From NCBI GenBank assembly GCA_937925775.1, contig CALAMM010000181.1:1-10199 (forward strand): a DNA stretch of 10,199 nt, in the 5' to 3' direction. The first letter of the stretch is position 1, and each line of letters begins with the position of its first letter. A program made the translations under genes and the position numbers. The DNA is from an uncultured Fimbriimonadales bacterium. Lineage in GTDB: Bacteria; Armatimonadota; Fimbriimonadia; Fimbriimonadales; GBS-DC. The notes under the pieces are model-generated. The model made no database searches and was not told the origin of the DNA. It saw nothing but the letters and a program-made list of their open reading frames with translations. Positions 1-6,053 of the stretch are shown here, in pieces.

Positions 1-36
1 GCGTCTCGCTGACGAAAAAAAACGCCGATGTTACGA
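1..36 (-). repeat. Left-edge copy of a dispersed extragenic repeat
   Basis: Read on the opposite strand, these 36 bases align without gaps to 9966-10001 with three mismatches: one inside the A/T tract and two transitions in the word CGTAGCGTCGG. The right-hand copy forms a long hairpin. The equivalent partner arm here would lie left of position 1, so this copy is cut by the window edge. The two copies are in inverted orientation at opposite ends of the window. Confidence 0.7.
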
Positions 37-227
37 AATTAAACGGCTGCGACATGACGGAGGTCTACGGGCTAAGAACGGAGACCATCTGGGTGGCGCG
101 ATATAAGGGGAATAGCTCACAACAGATGGGGCGCTATGGACGAGTGCCTGTGCGGGAGAGCATCGTAGTGTGGAGGAAAGATGGAGTAGCAGGGGTATTT
201 TCGGAAAAAGTCTCATCCCACAAGAGG

Positions 228-233
228 TATAAT
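228..233 (+). promoter_or_regulatory. Candidate -10 box (TATAAT) of the permease-uppP-rmlD operon
   Basis: A perfect TATAAT hexamer ends 10 nt before the ATG at 244. No convincing -35 element is visible 16-18 nt upstream. If this is the -10 box, transcription would start around 240, only a few nt before the start codon, giving a nearly leaderless mRNA. That agrees with the lack of a Shine-Dalgarno site at normal spacing; the only purine run, AAGAGGT at 222-228, overlaps the box and lies too far upstream. The assignment is by motif only. Confidence 0.45.
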
Positions 234-243
234 CGCGCTGTCG

Positions 244-1425
244 ATGGAGCGGAGAACAGCGAATCCTGCGGGCGACTGGGCGGGGCGTATCCTCTGGCTT
301 TTGGCAACCTTAGCGCTCGTCGCGCTCGCGCTCTATGTCGTCTGGTCGGTGCGCCATGTGATTAGTCTGATGTTTATCTGCGGCGCGATTGCGTATTTGC
401 TCATCCCGCTGGTGGATTGGCTCAGTCGCAGGCGTCCGCGAATTGTTGCACCGCTGGCTTGGCGCGGCGTGGTCAGTTTGCTCGTGACGCTGGGCTTTTT
501 CGCGTTTGTGGGGGTCGCGACGGTGGCGTTCATCGCGCCTTTTGTGAACGAGGCACGCGATTTCCTGCGCGACCTGCCTCGCTACCAAGAACAGCTTAGC
601 CAGACCGCCGCCGAGTGGGAAAAGGCGTATTATGCATGGTACGAGAGTTTGCCTCCGCAGGCGCAACAGTGGCTCGATCAGCAGCGCGAATCGCTGCTAC
701 GCTCGCTCAACCGCACCACCGACGACCTCCAAGCCACGATTCAAAGCGCGATTCAGCAGACAGGACATCTGCTCAACCTGTTGGTGGAGCTGTTCCTGAT
801 GCCTGTGATTGTGTTTTACCTACTGTTCGACTCGCATCGTCTCAAGCGGGAGACGCTGCGCTGGATGCCTCCGCGTTATGTGCGCCTAACGCTGAACCTG
901 ATGCAGGAGACCAACCGCATTATGCGGGGCTACATCATCGCGCAGCTCATTCTGGGCGTGATAGCGGGCGTGGCTACCTGGATCGGCTTGCAGCTAATGG
1001 GGGTCAAGTATGCTGCCACGCTCGCGCTGTTTGCGGGGCTTGCGCGCGCGATTCCCGTGATAGGTCCTGTCATCGCGGGCGCACCGATTGTCCTCATCGG
1101 GCTAATTCAGGGCGGGCTGGGGTTAGGGCTGCAGCTCACGCTGTTCATCACTGCGCTGTTCGTTGTAGAACACAAGATGATTATGCCGAAAATTATCGGC
1201 GACCGTGTGGACTTGCACCCCGTGCTGGTGATTATCGTGTTGCTGATTAGCGGCAAGTTTTTTGGGCTGATGGGGATGTTTTTCGGCGTGCCGGTTGCCG
1301 TCATCTTCCGAAATGTAGTGTTGACGCAGCAGCGGCGCGCACGGATGCGCCCCAAAGTGCATCGGCTACAGGTCTCGGAAGGGGACGCAGAGCTTCTCGC
1401 GCGCACGGGAACAGGAGGTCAGTAA
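244..1425 (+). CDS. AI-2E family transporter (DUF20/PF01594 permease)
   Basis: This is a 393-aa polytopic inner-membrane protein of the AI-2E exporter (YdiK/PerM/TqsA) family. Known members export autoinducer-2, sodium ions or unknown solutes, so the substrate here cannot be told. Hydrophobic segments lie at about 15-35, 40-58, 74-100, 176-196, 229-250, 255-290, 293-310 and 325-358. A charged, helical soluble stretch at 103-170 sits between the N-terminal pair and the core, as is usual for the family. Family-like motifs are RGYIIAQLILG (228-238), IPVIGPVIAGAP (270-281), and HPVLVIIVLLISG followed by FGLMGMFFGVP (325-350). The length is normal. ATG 244 was chosen because it begins just before the first membrane segment and just after a TATAAT box. 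The stop codon directly abuts the uppP start, implying co-transcription and probably translational coupling. Confidence 0.9.
   Translation: MERRTANPAGDWAGRILWLLATLALVALALYVVWSVRHVISLMFICGAIAYLLIPLVDWLSRRRPRIVAPLAWRGVVSLLVTLGFFAFVGVATVAFIAPFVNEARDFLRDLPRYQEQLSQTAAEWEKAYYAWYESLPPQAQQWLDQQRESLLRSLNRTTDDLQATIQSAIQQTGHLLNLLVELFLMPVIVFYLLFDSHRLKRETLRWMPPRYVRLTLNLMQETNRIMRGYIIAQLILGVIAGVATWIGLQLMGVKYAATLALFAGLARAIPVIGPVIAGAPIVLIGLIQGGLGLGLQLTLFITALFVVEHKMIMPKIIGDRVDLHPVLVIIVLLISGKFFGLMGMFFGVPVAVIFRNVVLTQQRRARMRPKVHRLQVSEGDAELLARTGTGGQ
1413..1419 (+). promoter_or_regulatory. Shine-Dalgarno site deciding the GTG start of uppP
   Basis: AGGAGGT lies inside the last codons of the permease gene, 6 nt before GTG 1426. 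It supports the non-ATG start and the abutting gene arrangement. Confidence 0.85.
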
Positions 1426-2244
1426 GTGGATATTCTGCAGGCAATCTGGCTGGGTATTTTGCAAGGGTTAACCGAGTTTCTGCCGATTTCCAGCTCCGCG
1501 CACCTGATTCTGATGCGCTTCTGGTTCGGCTGGGAGATTGGCGACCCACAGGCGGAGCTGGTGTTCGATGTCGCGCTCCATGTGGGCACGCTGACGGCGA
1601 TTGTCGTCTACTTTTGGAAAGACCTGTCGCGTCTTGCGAGCGCGGCGTTTAGCACCGACCCTGAGCGCGCCGTCGACAAGCGGCTGGCGTGGGGGATTGT
1701 GGTGGGCTGTATCCCCGCCGCCGTCGCAGGCACACTGTTTGAAGACCCGATAGAGGCGTTTTTTCGCGTGCAGTACGCGCTAATCGCAGGGTTGCTTATC
1801 GGGATCGGTGGGCTGATGGCGATTGCGGACAGGTTAGGGCGTAAGCAGCGTGCGATTGAGTCGATTGGGCTTGTTGATGCGTTTCTCATCGGCATAGCGC
1901 AAGCGTTCGCGTTGATTCCTGGCTTCTCACGCTCTGGGATTACGATTATCGCGGGGCTGATGCTGGGGTTGCAACGGGAGGCGGCGGCGCGCTTCTCGTT
2001 CCTGCTGGCGACCCCCATCACCTTCGGCGCAGCGGTCTGGTCATTTCGGAACCTGTTCAAGGGAGGCGTACCTGCTGAGATGATTGCGCCGATGCTGGCA
2101 GGGGGCGCGGCGGCGATGGTGGTCGGCTGGCTCTGTATCGCCTTCCTGATACGCTACCTGCGCACGCGCTCGCTCATGCCGTTTGTGGTCTATCGCGTTG
2201 CCATCGGCTTCGCCACACTGGGCAAGATTTTCTGGGGCAGCTGA
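1426..2244 (+). CDS. uppP: Undecaprenyl-diphosphatase UppP (BacA family)
   Basis: This 272-aa integral membrane enzyme dephosphorylates undecaprenyl diphosphate to the monophosphate, regenerating the lipid carrier for peptidoglycan and surface polysaccharides. Overproduction of family members gives bacitracin resistance. The signature LQGLTEFLPISSSAHL spans residues 12-27 and contains the Q13-xxx-E17 version of the (E/Q)xxxE motif, S23 and H26. The second signature, PGFSRSG (165-171), supplies the catalytic Arg (R169). Multiple hydrophobic segments and a length near 270 aa match the family. The start is GTG 1426, directly after the previous TAA and 6 nt after AGGAGGT. The rmlD-like gene starts 1 nt after the stop. 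I see no missing key residue. Confidence is high because both family signatures are complete. Confidence 0.97.
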   Translation: MDILQAIWLGILQGLTEFLPISSSAHLILMRFWFGWEIGDPQAELVFDVALHVGTLTAIVVYFWKDLSRLASAAFSTDPERAVDKRLAWGIVVGCIPAAVAGTLFEDPIEAFFRVQYALIAGLLIGIGGLMAIADRLGRKQRAIESIGLVDAFLIGIAQAFALIPGFSRSGITIIAGLMLGLQREAAARFSFLLATPITFGAAVWSFRNLFKGGVPAEMIAPMLAGGAAAMVVGWLCIAFLIRYLRTRSLMPFVVYRVAIGFATLGKIFWGS

Positions 2245-2245
2245 G

Positions 2246-3127
2246 ATGCGCGTCTTGGTAACGGGCGCACGGGGGTTGCTGGGCGCAGAAGTAGTGGCAC
2301 GCTTCCGCGCCGCAGGCATGGAGGTCATCGGCACGACTCGCCAATCCCGCCCTCCTGCATCCCCTTCAGAGGAGCAGGCAGGCGAGGTTCCACTCGACAT
2401 CACTCAGCCCGACCAAGCAAAATCCCTGTTCGACGCGCTACGCCCCGAGGTGGTGATTCACTGTGCCGCGATGACGAATGTGGACGCTTGCGAACGCCAA
2501 CCCCAGGAAGCCTACCGCGTCAACGCCTTCGGTGCAGAAGTGGTCGCCTCGAACTGCCAGCGAATCGGCGCAGTGTGCGTTTACCTCTCCACCGACTATG
2601 TGTTTGACGGGGCGAAACGCGCGCCTTATCACGAATACGACGCCGAGAACCCACTCAGCGTGTACGGACGCTCTAAGTTCGCGGGCGAGCAGGCAGTGCG
2701 CACGCTTTGTCCACGCCACTACATCGTGCGTGTCGCGTGGCTCTACGGGAAACATCGTCCGAGCTTTGCTCAGTTCGTGTTGGAGCAGGCGCGGGCAGGA
2801 AAATCGCCCGTCGTGATTAGCGACCAGATTGGTTCGCCCACCTATGTCGCCGATGTCGCCGACCGACTGCTGCAACTGGTTCACACCGACTGCTACGGCA
2901 CTTACCACCTTACAAATGCCGAGCCAACCTCCCGTTACGAGTTTGCGCGGGCGCTCTTGCAGGCGGCGGGACTGGAGATTGAACCAACGCCGCTCCCGTT
3001 TCGCGAGTGGCGCACCCCTGCCCCACGCCCAATCTATTCCGCGCTCATCTCCTGGCGATTGGAGTGGGCGGGGGTGGAGCCGATGCCCAATTGGCGAGAC
3101 GCGCTACGGCGGTTTCTTGAAAGTTAG
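2246..3127 (+). CDS. rmlD: dTDP-4-dehydrorhamnose reductase (RmlD-like, extended SDR)
   Basis: This 293-aa cytoplasmic NAD(P)H-dependent reductase has an RmlD-type fold. RmlD performs the last step of dTDP-L-rhamnose synthesis, reducing dTDP-4-dehydro-L-rhamnose. The Rossmann motif TGARGLLG is at residues 6-13 and DxxxP-type residues are at 51-55. STDYVFDG (115-122) holds the catalytic Ser/Thr, and YGRSK (140-144) is the YxxxK motif. SDQIGSPTYVADVA (192-205) is typical of RmlD. The frame is open further upstream to 2183, but that part overlaps uppP out of frame. ATG 2246, 1 nt after the uppP stop, begins exactly at the first beta strand of the Rossmann fold. The Shine-Dalgarno is weak, so translational coupling is likely. 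No rmlA, rmlB or rmlC is in the window, so a related nucleotide-sugar reductase remains possible. Confidence 0.88.
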   Translation: MRVLVTGARGLLGAEVVARFRAAGMEVIGTTRQSRPPASPSEEQAGEVPLDITQPDQAKSLFDALRPEVVIHCAAMTNVDACERQPQEAYRVNAFGAEVVASNCQRIGAVCVYLSTDYVFDGAKRAPYHEYDAENPLSVYGRSKFAGEQAVRTLCPRHYIVRVAWLYGKHRPSFAQFVLEQARAGKSPVVISDQIGSPTYVADVADRLLQLVHTDCYGTYHLTNAEPTSRYEFARALLQAAGLEIEPTPLPFREWRTPAPRPIYSALISWRLEWAGVEPMPNWRDALRRFLES

Positions 3128-3162
3128 TCTCGGCGTCCGCCACATCCGCACACACGCAAATT

Positions 3163-3190
3163 CCCTTTCCCCACACCGCAGAGGAGGGGG
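3163..3190 (+). repeat. Imperfect GC-rich hairpin downstream of rmlD
   Basis: CCCTTTCC (3163-3170) can pair with GGAGGGGG (3183-3190) using two G-T pairs, with a 12-nt loop. The following bases stay strongly G-rich up to 3203. It starts 36 nt after the rmlD stop and lacks a T tract, so a terminator role is only possible. Its C-rich to G-rich layout resembles dispersed extragenic elements seen in many GC-rich genomes. A short perfect stem CTCGCG/CGCGAG with a 3-nt loop follows at 3211-3225. Confidence 0.4.
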
Positions 3191-3301
3191 TTGGGGGTGA
3201 GGGCAATCCGCTCGCGCCCCGCGAGAGCCTCCTACATGGCAAAAACACCGAGTTCCTACCTCCCTGAACGAATCCTGTCGCGCCCCCAACGCCTCTAACG
3301 A

Positions 3302-3329
3302 TTCGGAAGCGCAACAAACCGCTTCCGAA
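3302..3329. promoter_or_regulatory. Perfect 10-bp inverted repeat upstream of the rhodanese-MBL gene
   Basis: TTCGGAAGCG (3302-3311) and CGCTTCCGAA (3320-3329) are exact reverse complements separated by 8 nt (CAACAAAC). A second, contiguous 10-bp palindrome, CTATGCATAG, lies at 3333-3342 and runs into the Shine-Dalgarno site. The dyad ends 26 nt before ATG 3356. It could be a repressor operator or an mRNA leader hairpin. No T tract follows, so it is a poor intrinsic terminator for rmlD. The regulator is unknown and none is encoded nearby. Confidence 0.6.
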
Positions 3330-3340
3330 ACACTATGCAT

Positions 3341-3348
3341 AGGGAGGT
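3341..3348 (+). promoter_or_regulatory. Shine-Dalgarno site deciding the start of the rhodanese-MBL gene
   Basis: AGGGAGGT ends 7 nt before ATG 3356, a good spacing. In-frame ATGs at 3335 and 3350 lie before the site or only 1 nt after it, so they are unlikely starts. Confidence 0.8.
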
Positions 3349-3355
3349 TATGCAG

Positions 3356-4519
3356 ATGGCAACCATCACAAAAACAACGATTAGCGTAGCAGAGCTGGAT
3401 CAGATGATCGAGCGTGGCGATTCGTTCCTGCTGCTGGATGTGCGCAATCAGGACGAGTACGATCGCTGGAAGATTGAGGGGCGCAACCCCGTCGAGACCT
3501 TGCACATTCCGTACTTCCAGTTCAGAGAGAACGAAGAAGAGAACATCGCTCGCGTGCCGAAGGGCAAGCCGATTGTGGCGATGTGCGCGAAGGGCGGTGC
3601 GTCGGAGTATGTGGCGAACAAGCTGCGCGAGCGCGGCTATGAGGCGATGAACCTCGAGGGCGGCATGATTGCGTGGGGCAACTACTATCGCGTGCGCCGC
3701 ATCGAGGAAGTGAAGGATGTCGCCCTGTATCAGATTATCCGCGTGGCGCGCGGCGACCTCGCCTACGCCGTCGTGAGCAACGGACAGGGCATCCTGATTG
3801 ACCCCACCCGCCACACCGAGCAATACACCAACCTCGCTGAGCGCGAGGGGTTCAAAATCGTGGCCATCTTCGACACCCACGCCCACGCCGACCACATCAG
3901 CGGCGGTCCCAAACTCGCCAAAGAGCTGGGCGTGCCCTACTTCCTGCACCCGTACGACGGCATTCACCCCATCGATATGCTGCCCGCCACAATCGAGTTT
4001 GAGTTCCTGAAGGACAACTTCACCTATAAGTTCGGCGACGCGACGCTAAAGGGAATCCACATTCCAGGGCACACGCTGGGCAACATGGCGTTCTTGGTGA
4101 ACGACCGCTACCTGTTCACAGGCGACTCGATCTTTATCGTGTCGGTGGCGCGTCCCGACCTTGGCGGGCGCGGGCAAGAGTGGGCACCTATCCACTACGA
4201 GTCGCTCTACAAGAAACTGCTTGTGCTGCCCGACGAGACGCTGGTGTTCCCAGCGCACTTTGCGACCGCGAGCCGCGAAGGACGCCCCGACGGCACCTTC
4301 TACGACACGCTCGGCAACATCAAGCGCAACAACCCGCGGGAGTACCAAGCGAAGAGCAAAGAGGAGTTCATCGAGTTCATGCTCAACACGCTACCTGTGT
4401 TCCCGCCGCAGTATGTGGATATCAAGCGCGTGAACGCAGGGCTGCTGGTTCCCGACGAGGAGAAGGCTCAAGAGCTGGAGCTCGGCAAGAATGTCTGCGC
4501 ACTGGCAGACGCTTACTAA
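3356..4519 (+). CDS. Rhodanese / metallo-beta-lactamase fold fusion, candidate persulfide dioxygenase
   Basis: This 387-aa cytoplasmic protein has two domains. Residues 8-112 form a rhodanese domain (LLLDVRNQDEY at 25-35) with active-site Cys77 in the loop CAKGGAS (77-83), expected to carry a persulfide. Residues 120-305 form a metallo-beta-lactamase fold with THAHADH (174-180), IPGHT (236-240), TGD (255-257), ARPDLGG (265-271) and PAH (299-301). H175, H239 and D257 correspond to the iron ligands of ETHE1-type persulfide dioxygenases, which oxidise glutathione persulfide to sulfite. A C-terminal region of about 80 residues follows, with no motif I recognise. The order, rhodanese first, is opposite to PRF/CstB-type fusions. 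The start was chosen by its Shine-Dalgarno. The neighbouring YeiH-type exporter supports a sulfur role. A generic hydrolase function cannot be excluded; the domain assignment is firm, the substrate is inferred. Confidence 0.85.
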   Translation: MATITKTTISVAELDQMIERGDSFLLLDVRNQDEYDRWKIEGRNPVETLHIPYFQFRENEEENIARVPKGKPIVAMCAKGGASEYVANKLRERGYEAMNLEGGMIAWGNYYRVRRIEEVKDVALYQIIRVARGDLAYAVVSNGQGILIDPTRHTEQYTNLAEREGFKIVAIFDTHAHADHISGGPKLAKELGVPYFLHPYDGIHPIDMLPATIEFEFLKDNFTYKFGDATLKGIHIPGHTLGNMAFLVNDRYLFTGDSIFIVSVARPDLGGRGQEWAPIHYESLYKKLLVLPDETLVFPAHFATASREGRPDGTFYDTLGNIKRNNPREYQAKSKEEFIEFMLNTLPVFPPQYVDIKRVNAGLLVPDEEKAQELELGKNVCALADAY

Positions 4520-4528
4520 ATGAAACGG

Positions 4529-4571
4529 GTTCCCCTCTCGCGCCAGCGGGAGGGGAACACTTTCTTTCTTA
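4529..4571 (+). terminator. Strong intrinsic terminator or attenuator between the sulfur genes
   Basis: A 13-bp stem pairs 4529-4541 with 4546-4558 around a GCCA tetraloop; it is complete apart from one G-T pair. After AC comes the T-rich run TTTCTTTCTT (4561-4570). It starts 10 nt after the upstream stop codon. It sits just 7 nt before the Shine-Dalgarno site of the next gene, leaving almost no room for a separate promoter. Expression of the exporter must therefore come from read-through, from a promoter within or before the stem, or from regulated attenuation. Confidence 0.85.
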
Positions 4572-4577
4572 TAGGAC

Positions 4578-4584
4578 AGGAGGT
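4578..4584 (+). promoter_or_regulatory. Shine-Dalgarno site of the YeiH-family gene
   Basis: AGGAGGT with 8-nt spacing to ATG 4593 fixes the start. It lies directly after the T tract of the terminator hairpin. Confidence 0.85.
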
Positions 4585-4592
4585 AGACAGCG

Positions 4593-5795
4593 ATGGCAAC
4601 GCAACCTATAGAAAAACAAGTAGAGAGGCGTAATGTGATTTTAGACGCCTTGCTTGGGGTTCCCGATTGGCAAGGCGTCGTGCGTATTTTGCCCGGCTTT
4701 CTGCTGTCGGTCGCGATTATGCTGGTCGCGATACCGCTCACCAATGTGCTGGGCGCATGGGTATTGAGTTTGCAAGGCATCGATCCGACGGGCAAATCCA
4801 GCCCCATCTCCGCCGTGCTGACGGCGATTGTGATTGGCATCCTGCTGCGCAACCTGCTCCCGCTGCCCAAAGCCATCGAAGACGGCATCAAGTTCAGCAC
4901 CACCAAAATCCTGCGGCTGGGGATTATCTTGGTGGGGATTAAACTGAGTTTGATGGATGTGTTCAAGTTGGGTGTTTGGGGTATTCCTGTGGTTGTGACG
5001 GCGATTTTCGGTGGGCTGTGGTTTGTGTCGTGGTTCAACAAGCGGCTGAACCTACCTGAACGGCTGGGCACGCTGATTGCGGCGGGCACGGGCATCTGCG
5101 GCGTGACGGCCATCGTGTCGGTCGCGCCCGCGATTAAAGCCGACCAGAAAGAGGTTGCCTACGCCGTGGCGAACATTACGCTGTTCGGCTTGCTGGGGAT
5201 GTTCCTGTACCCCTACCTCGCGCCGCACATCCTGCACACCTCTGAGCAGATCGGGCTGTTCTTGGGCACAGCAGTGCATGAGACCTCGCAGGTGGTGGGC
5301 GCCGCGCTCACCTACAAAGAGGTGTTCAACGACGAAGTGGTACTCAAAGCCGCCACGGTGACCAAGCTCACGCGCAACCTGTTCTTAGCGGTGGTGGTTC
5401 CCCTGCTGTCGTACCTGTACCTGCGTCGGATGGCGGCGCAGGGCGAGGGCGACGGCGGCAAAATCAGCATCGCGAAGCTGCTCCCTGCGTTTGTGTTGGG
5501 CTTCATCGCGATGGCAGTCGTGCGCTCTATCGGCGACGCGCAGGTCGCCAACGGCTTAGCGTTCGGGATTTGGGACGCGGATGGCTGGAAAGAGTTCACC
5601 AAAGCCGTCGGCGAGACTTGGGGTTCGCGCGCGCTGGGCACGGCGATGGCAGCAGTAGGCTTGGCGACCTCGTTTAGCGTGTTCAAGGGCGTCGGACTGA
5701 AACCGTTTCTCGTCGGCTTGGTCGGCGCGTTGCTGGTAGGCGTCATCGGCTGGGGCATGGCGCTCCTGCTTGGTGGATTCGTGAAGCTGGGGTAG
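4593..5795 (+). CDS. YeiH/PF03601 'putative sulfate exporter' family membrane transporter
   Basis: This 400-aa polytopic membrane protein belongs to the conserved-hypothetical-698 (YeiH) family, whose members are annotated as sulfate exporters; the substrate is proven for few of them. Hydrophobic segments run from about 33 to 60 and continue to the C-terminus at about 395. Family-like stretches are AIVIGILLRNLLPLPKAIEDG (78-98), LRLGIILVGIKLSL (107-120), GTGICGVTAIVSVAPAIKA (165-183), FLGTAVHETSQVVGAA (223-238) and VTKLTR (256-261). It is longer than E. coli YeiH (about 349 aa), with extra residues near 60-75 and a soluble-looking insert near 280-345. ATG 4593 has an ideal Shine-Dalgarno. It lies 73 nt after the rhodanese-MBL gene across a terminator-like hairpin. 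By context it may export sulfite or sulfate made by that enzyme, which is inference. Confidence 0.88.
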   Translation: MATQPIEKQVERRNVILDALLGVPDWQGVVRILPGFLLSVAIMLVAIPLTNVLGAWVLSLQGIDPTGKSSPISAVLTAIVIGILLRNLLPLPKAIEDGIKFSTTKILRLGIILVGIKLSLMDVFKLGVWGIPVVVTAIFGGLWFVSWFNKRLNLPERLGTLIAAGTGICGVTAIVSVAPAIKADQKEVAYAVANITLFGLLGMFLYPYLAPHILHTSEQIGLFLGTAVHETSQVVGAALTYKEVFNDEVVLKAATVTKLTRNLFLAVVVPLLSYLYLRRMAAQGEGDGGKISIAKLLPAFVLGFIAMAVVRSIGDAQVANGLAFGIWDADGWKEFTKAVGETWGSRALGTAMAAVGLATSFSVFKGVGLKPFLVGLVGALLVGVIGWGMALLLGGFVKLG

Positions 5796-5828
5796 AGCTT
5801 AGCTCAAGCGGAGCGCCGACGCGTCGAG

Positions 5829-5854
5829 GTGCGACGCCAAGAAAGGCGTCGCAC
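5829..5854. repeat. Perfect 10-bp palindrome in the spacer after the yeiH-type gene
   Basis: GTGCGACGCC (5829-5838) and GGCGTCGCAC (5845-5854) are exact reverse complements around the loop AAGAAA. The 9-bp stem TGCGACGCC recurs with a different loop (TTGCTT) at 10089-10112, which marks it as a dispersed element. It begins 34 nt after the stop of the upstream gene and could also act in termination, but there is no T tract. Confidence 0.7.
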
Positions 5855-5862
5855 AACGGCGT

Positions 5863-5880
5863 GTCGGCAGCCCTGCCGAC
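5863..5880. repeat. Short perfect palindrome GTCGGCAG/CTGCCGAC
   Basis: Exact 8-bp inverted repeat with 2 central bases; a real hairpin would open to a 6-bp stem with a 6-nt loop. It follows the previous palindrome by 8 nt. The spacer also holds CCGACGCTACG at 5929-5939, the exact reverse complement of the CGTAGCGTCGG word seen at 9967 and 10022. The rest of 5881-6015 is C-rich with no feature I can name. Confidence 0.55.
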
Positions 5881-6021
5881 GACCAACCTCCGACTGGCGC
5901 ATCGGCACGCTGGCGCGTCCGCAAGACACCGACGCTACGCATCCTGCCCCCCCTCCCTACCGTCGCCAACTCCGCCGATAGACCCCACTGCAAGGTGCCC
6001 CCTAACAGCCCCGAAGCAAGG

Positions 6022-6027
6022 TATACT
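6022..6027 (+). promoter_or_regulatory. Candidate -10 box (TATACT) for lpdA
   Basis: TATACT ends 14 nt before the Shine-Dalgarno and 26 nt before ATG 6054, placing a start site near 6034 and leaving a short leader. No good -35 hexamer is seen. The flank AAGGTATACT resembles GAGGTATAAT in front of the first operon. Confidence 0.45.
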
Positions 6028-6041
6028 TCTGGCGTATCTGC

Positions 6042-6049
6042 AAGGAGGT
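6042..6049 (+). promoter_or_regulatory. Shine-Dalgarno site of lpdA
   Basis: AAGGAGGT with 4-nt spacing to ATG 6054 fixes the start of the dehydrogenase. Confidence 0.8.
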
Positions 6050-6053
6050 TCCT

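Noticed and set aside
37..227. Possible structured RNA or riboswitch upstream of the permease (for example CCATCTG at 85-91 pairing with CAGATGG at 123-129)
   Set aside because: Only short, isolated pairings are found, and I could not match the stretch to any riboswitch or small-RNA core I know.
3..365. A plus-strand reading frame open from the left edge to 365 (103 codons from ATG 54)
   Set aside because: It overlaps the permease start by about 120 nt, has no Shine-Dalgarno, runs through a dispersed repeat at its beginning and shows no recognisable domain. It could in principle be the end of a truncated upstream gene, but nothing supports that.
3183..3203. G-quadruplex after rmlD
   Set aside because: Only three clear runs of three or more G are present, which is too few for a standard quadruplex.
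3104..3967. Long minus-strand frame (287 codons) antisense to the rhodanese-MBL gene
   Set aside because: A shadow of a GC-rich coding region; the plus-strand frame has complete catalytic motifs and an ideal ribosome binding site.
5990..6045. GCAAGG repeated at 5990, 6016 and 6040, roughly every 25 nt before lpdA
   Set aside because: The motif is only 6 nt, the third copy is part of the Shine-Dalgarno, and the spacing is not exact; chance is a sufficient explanation.
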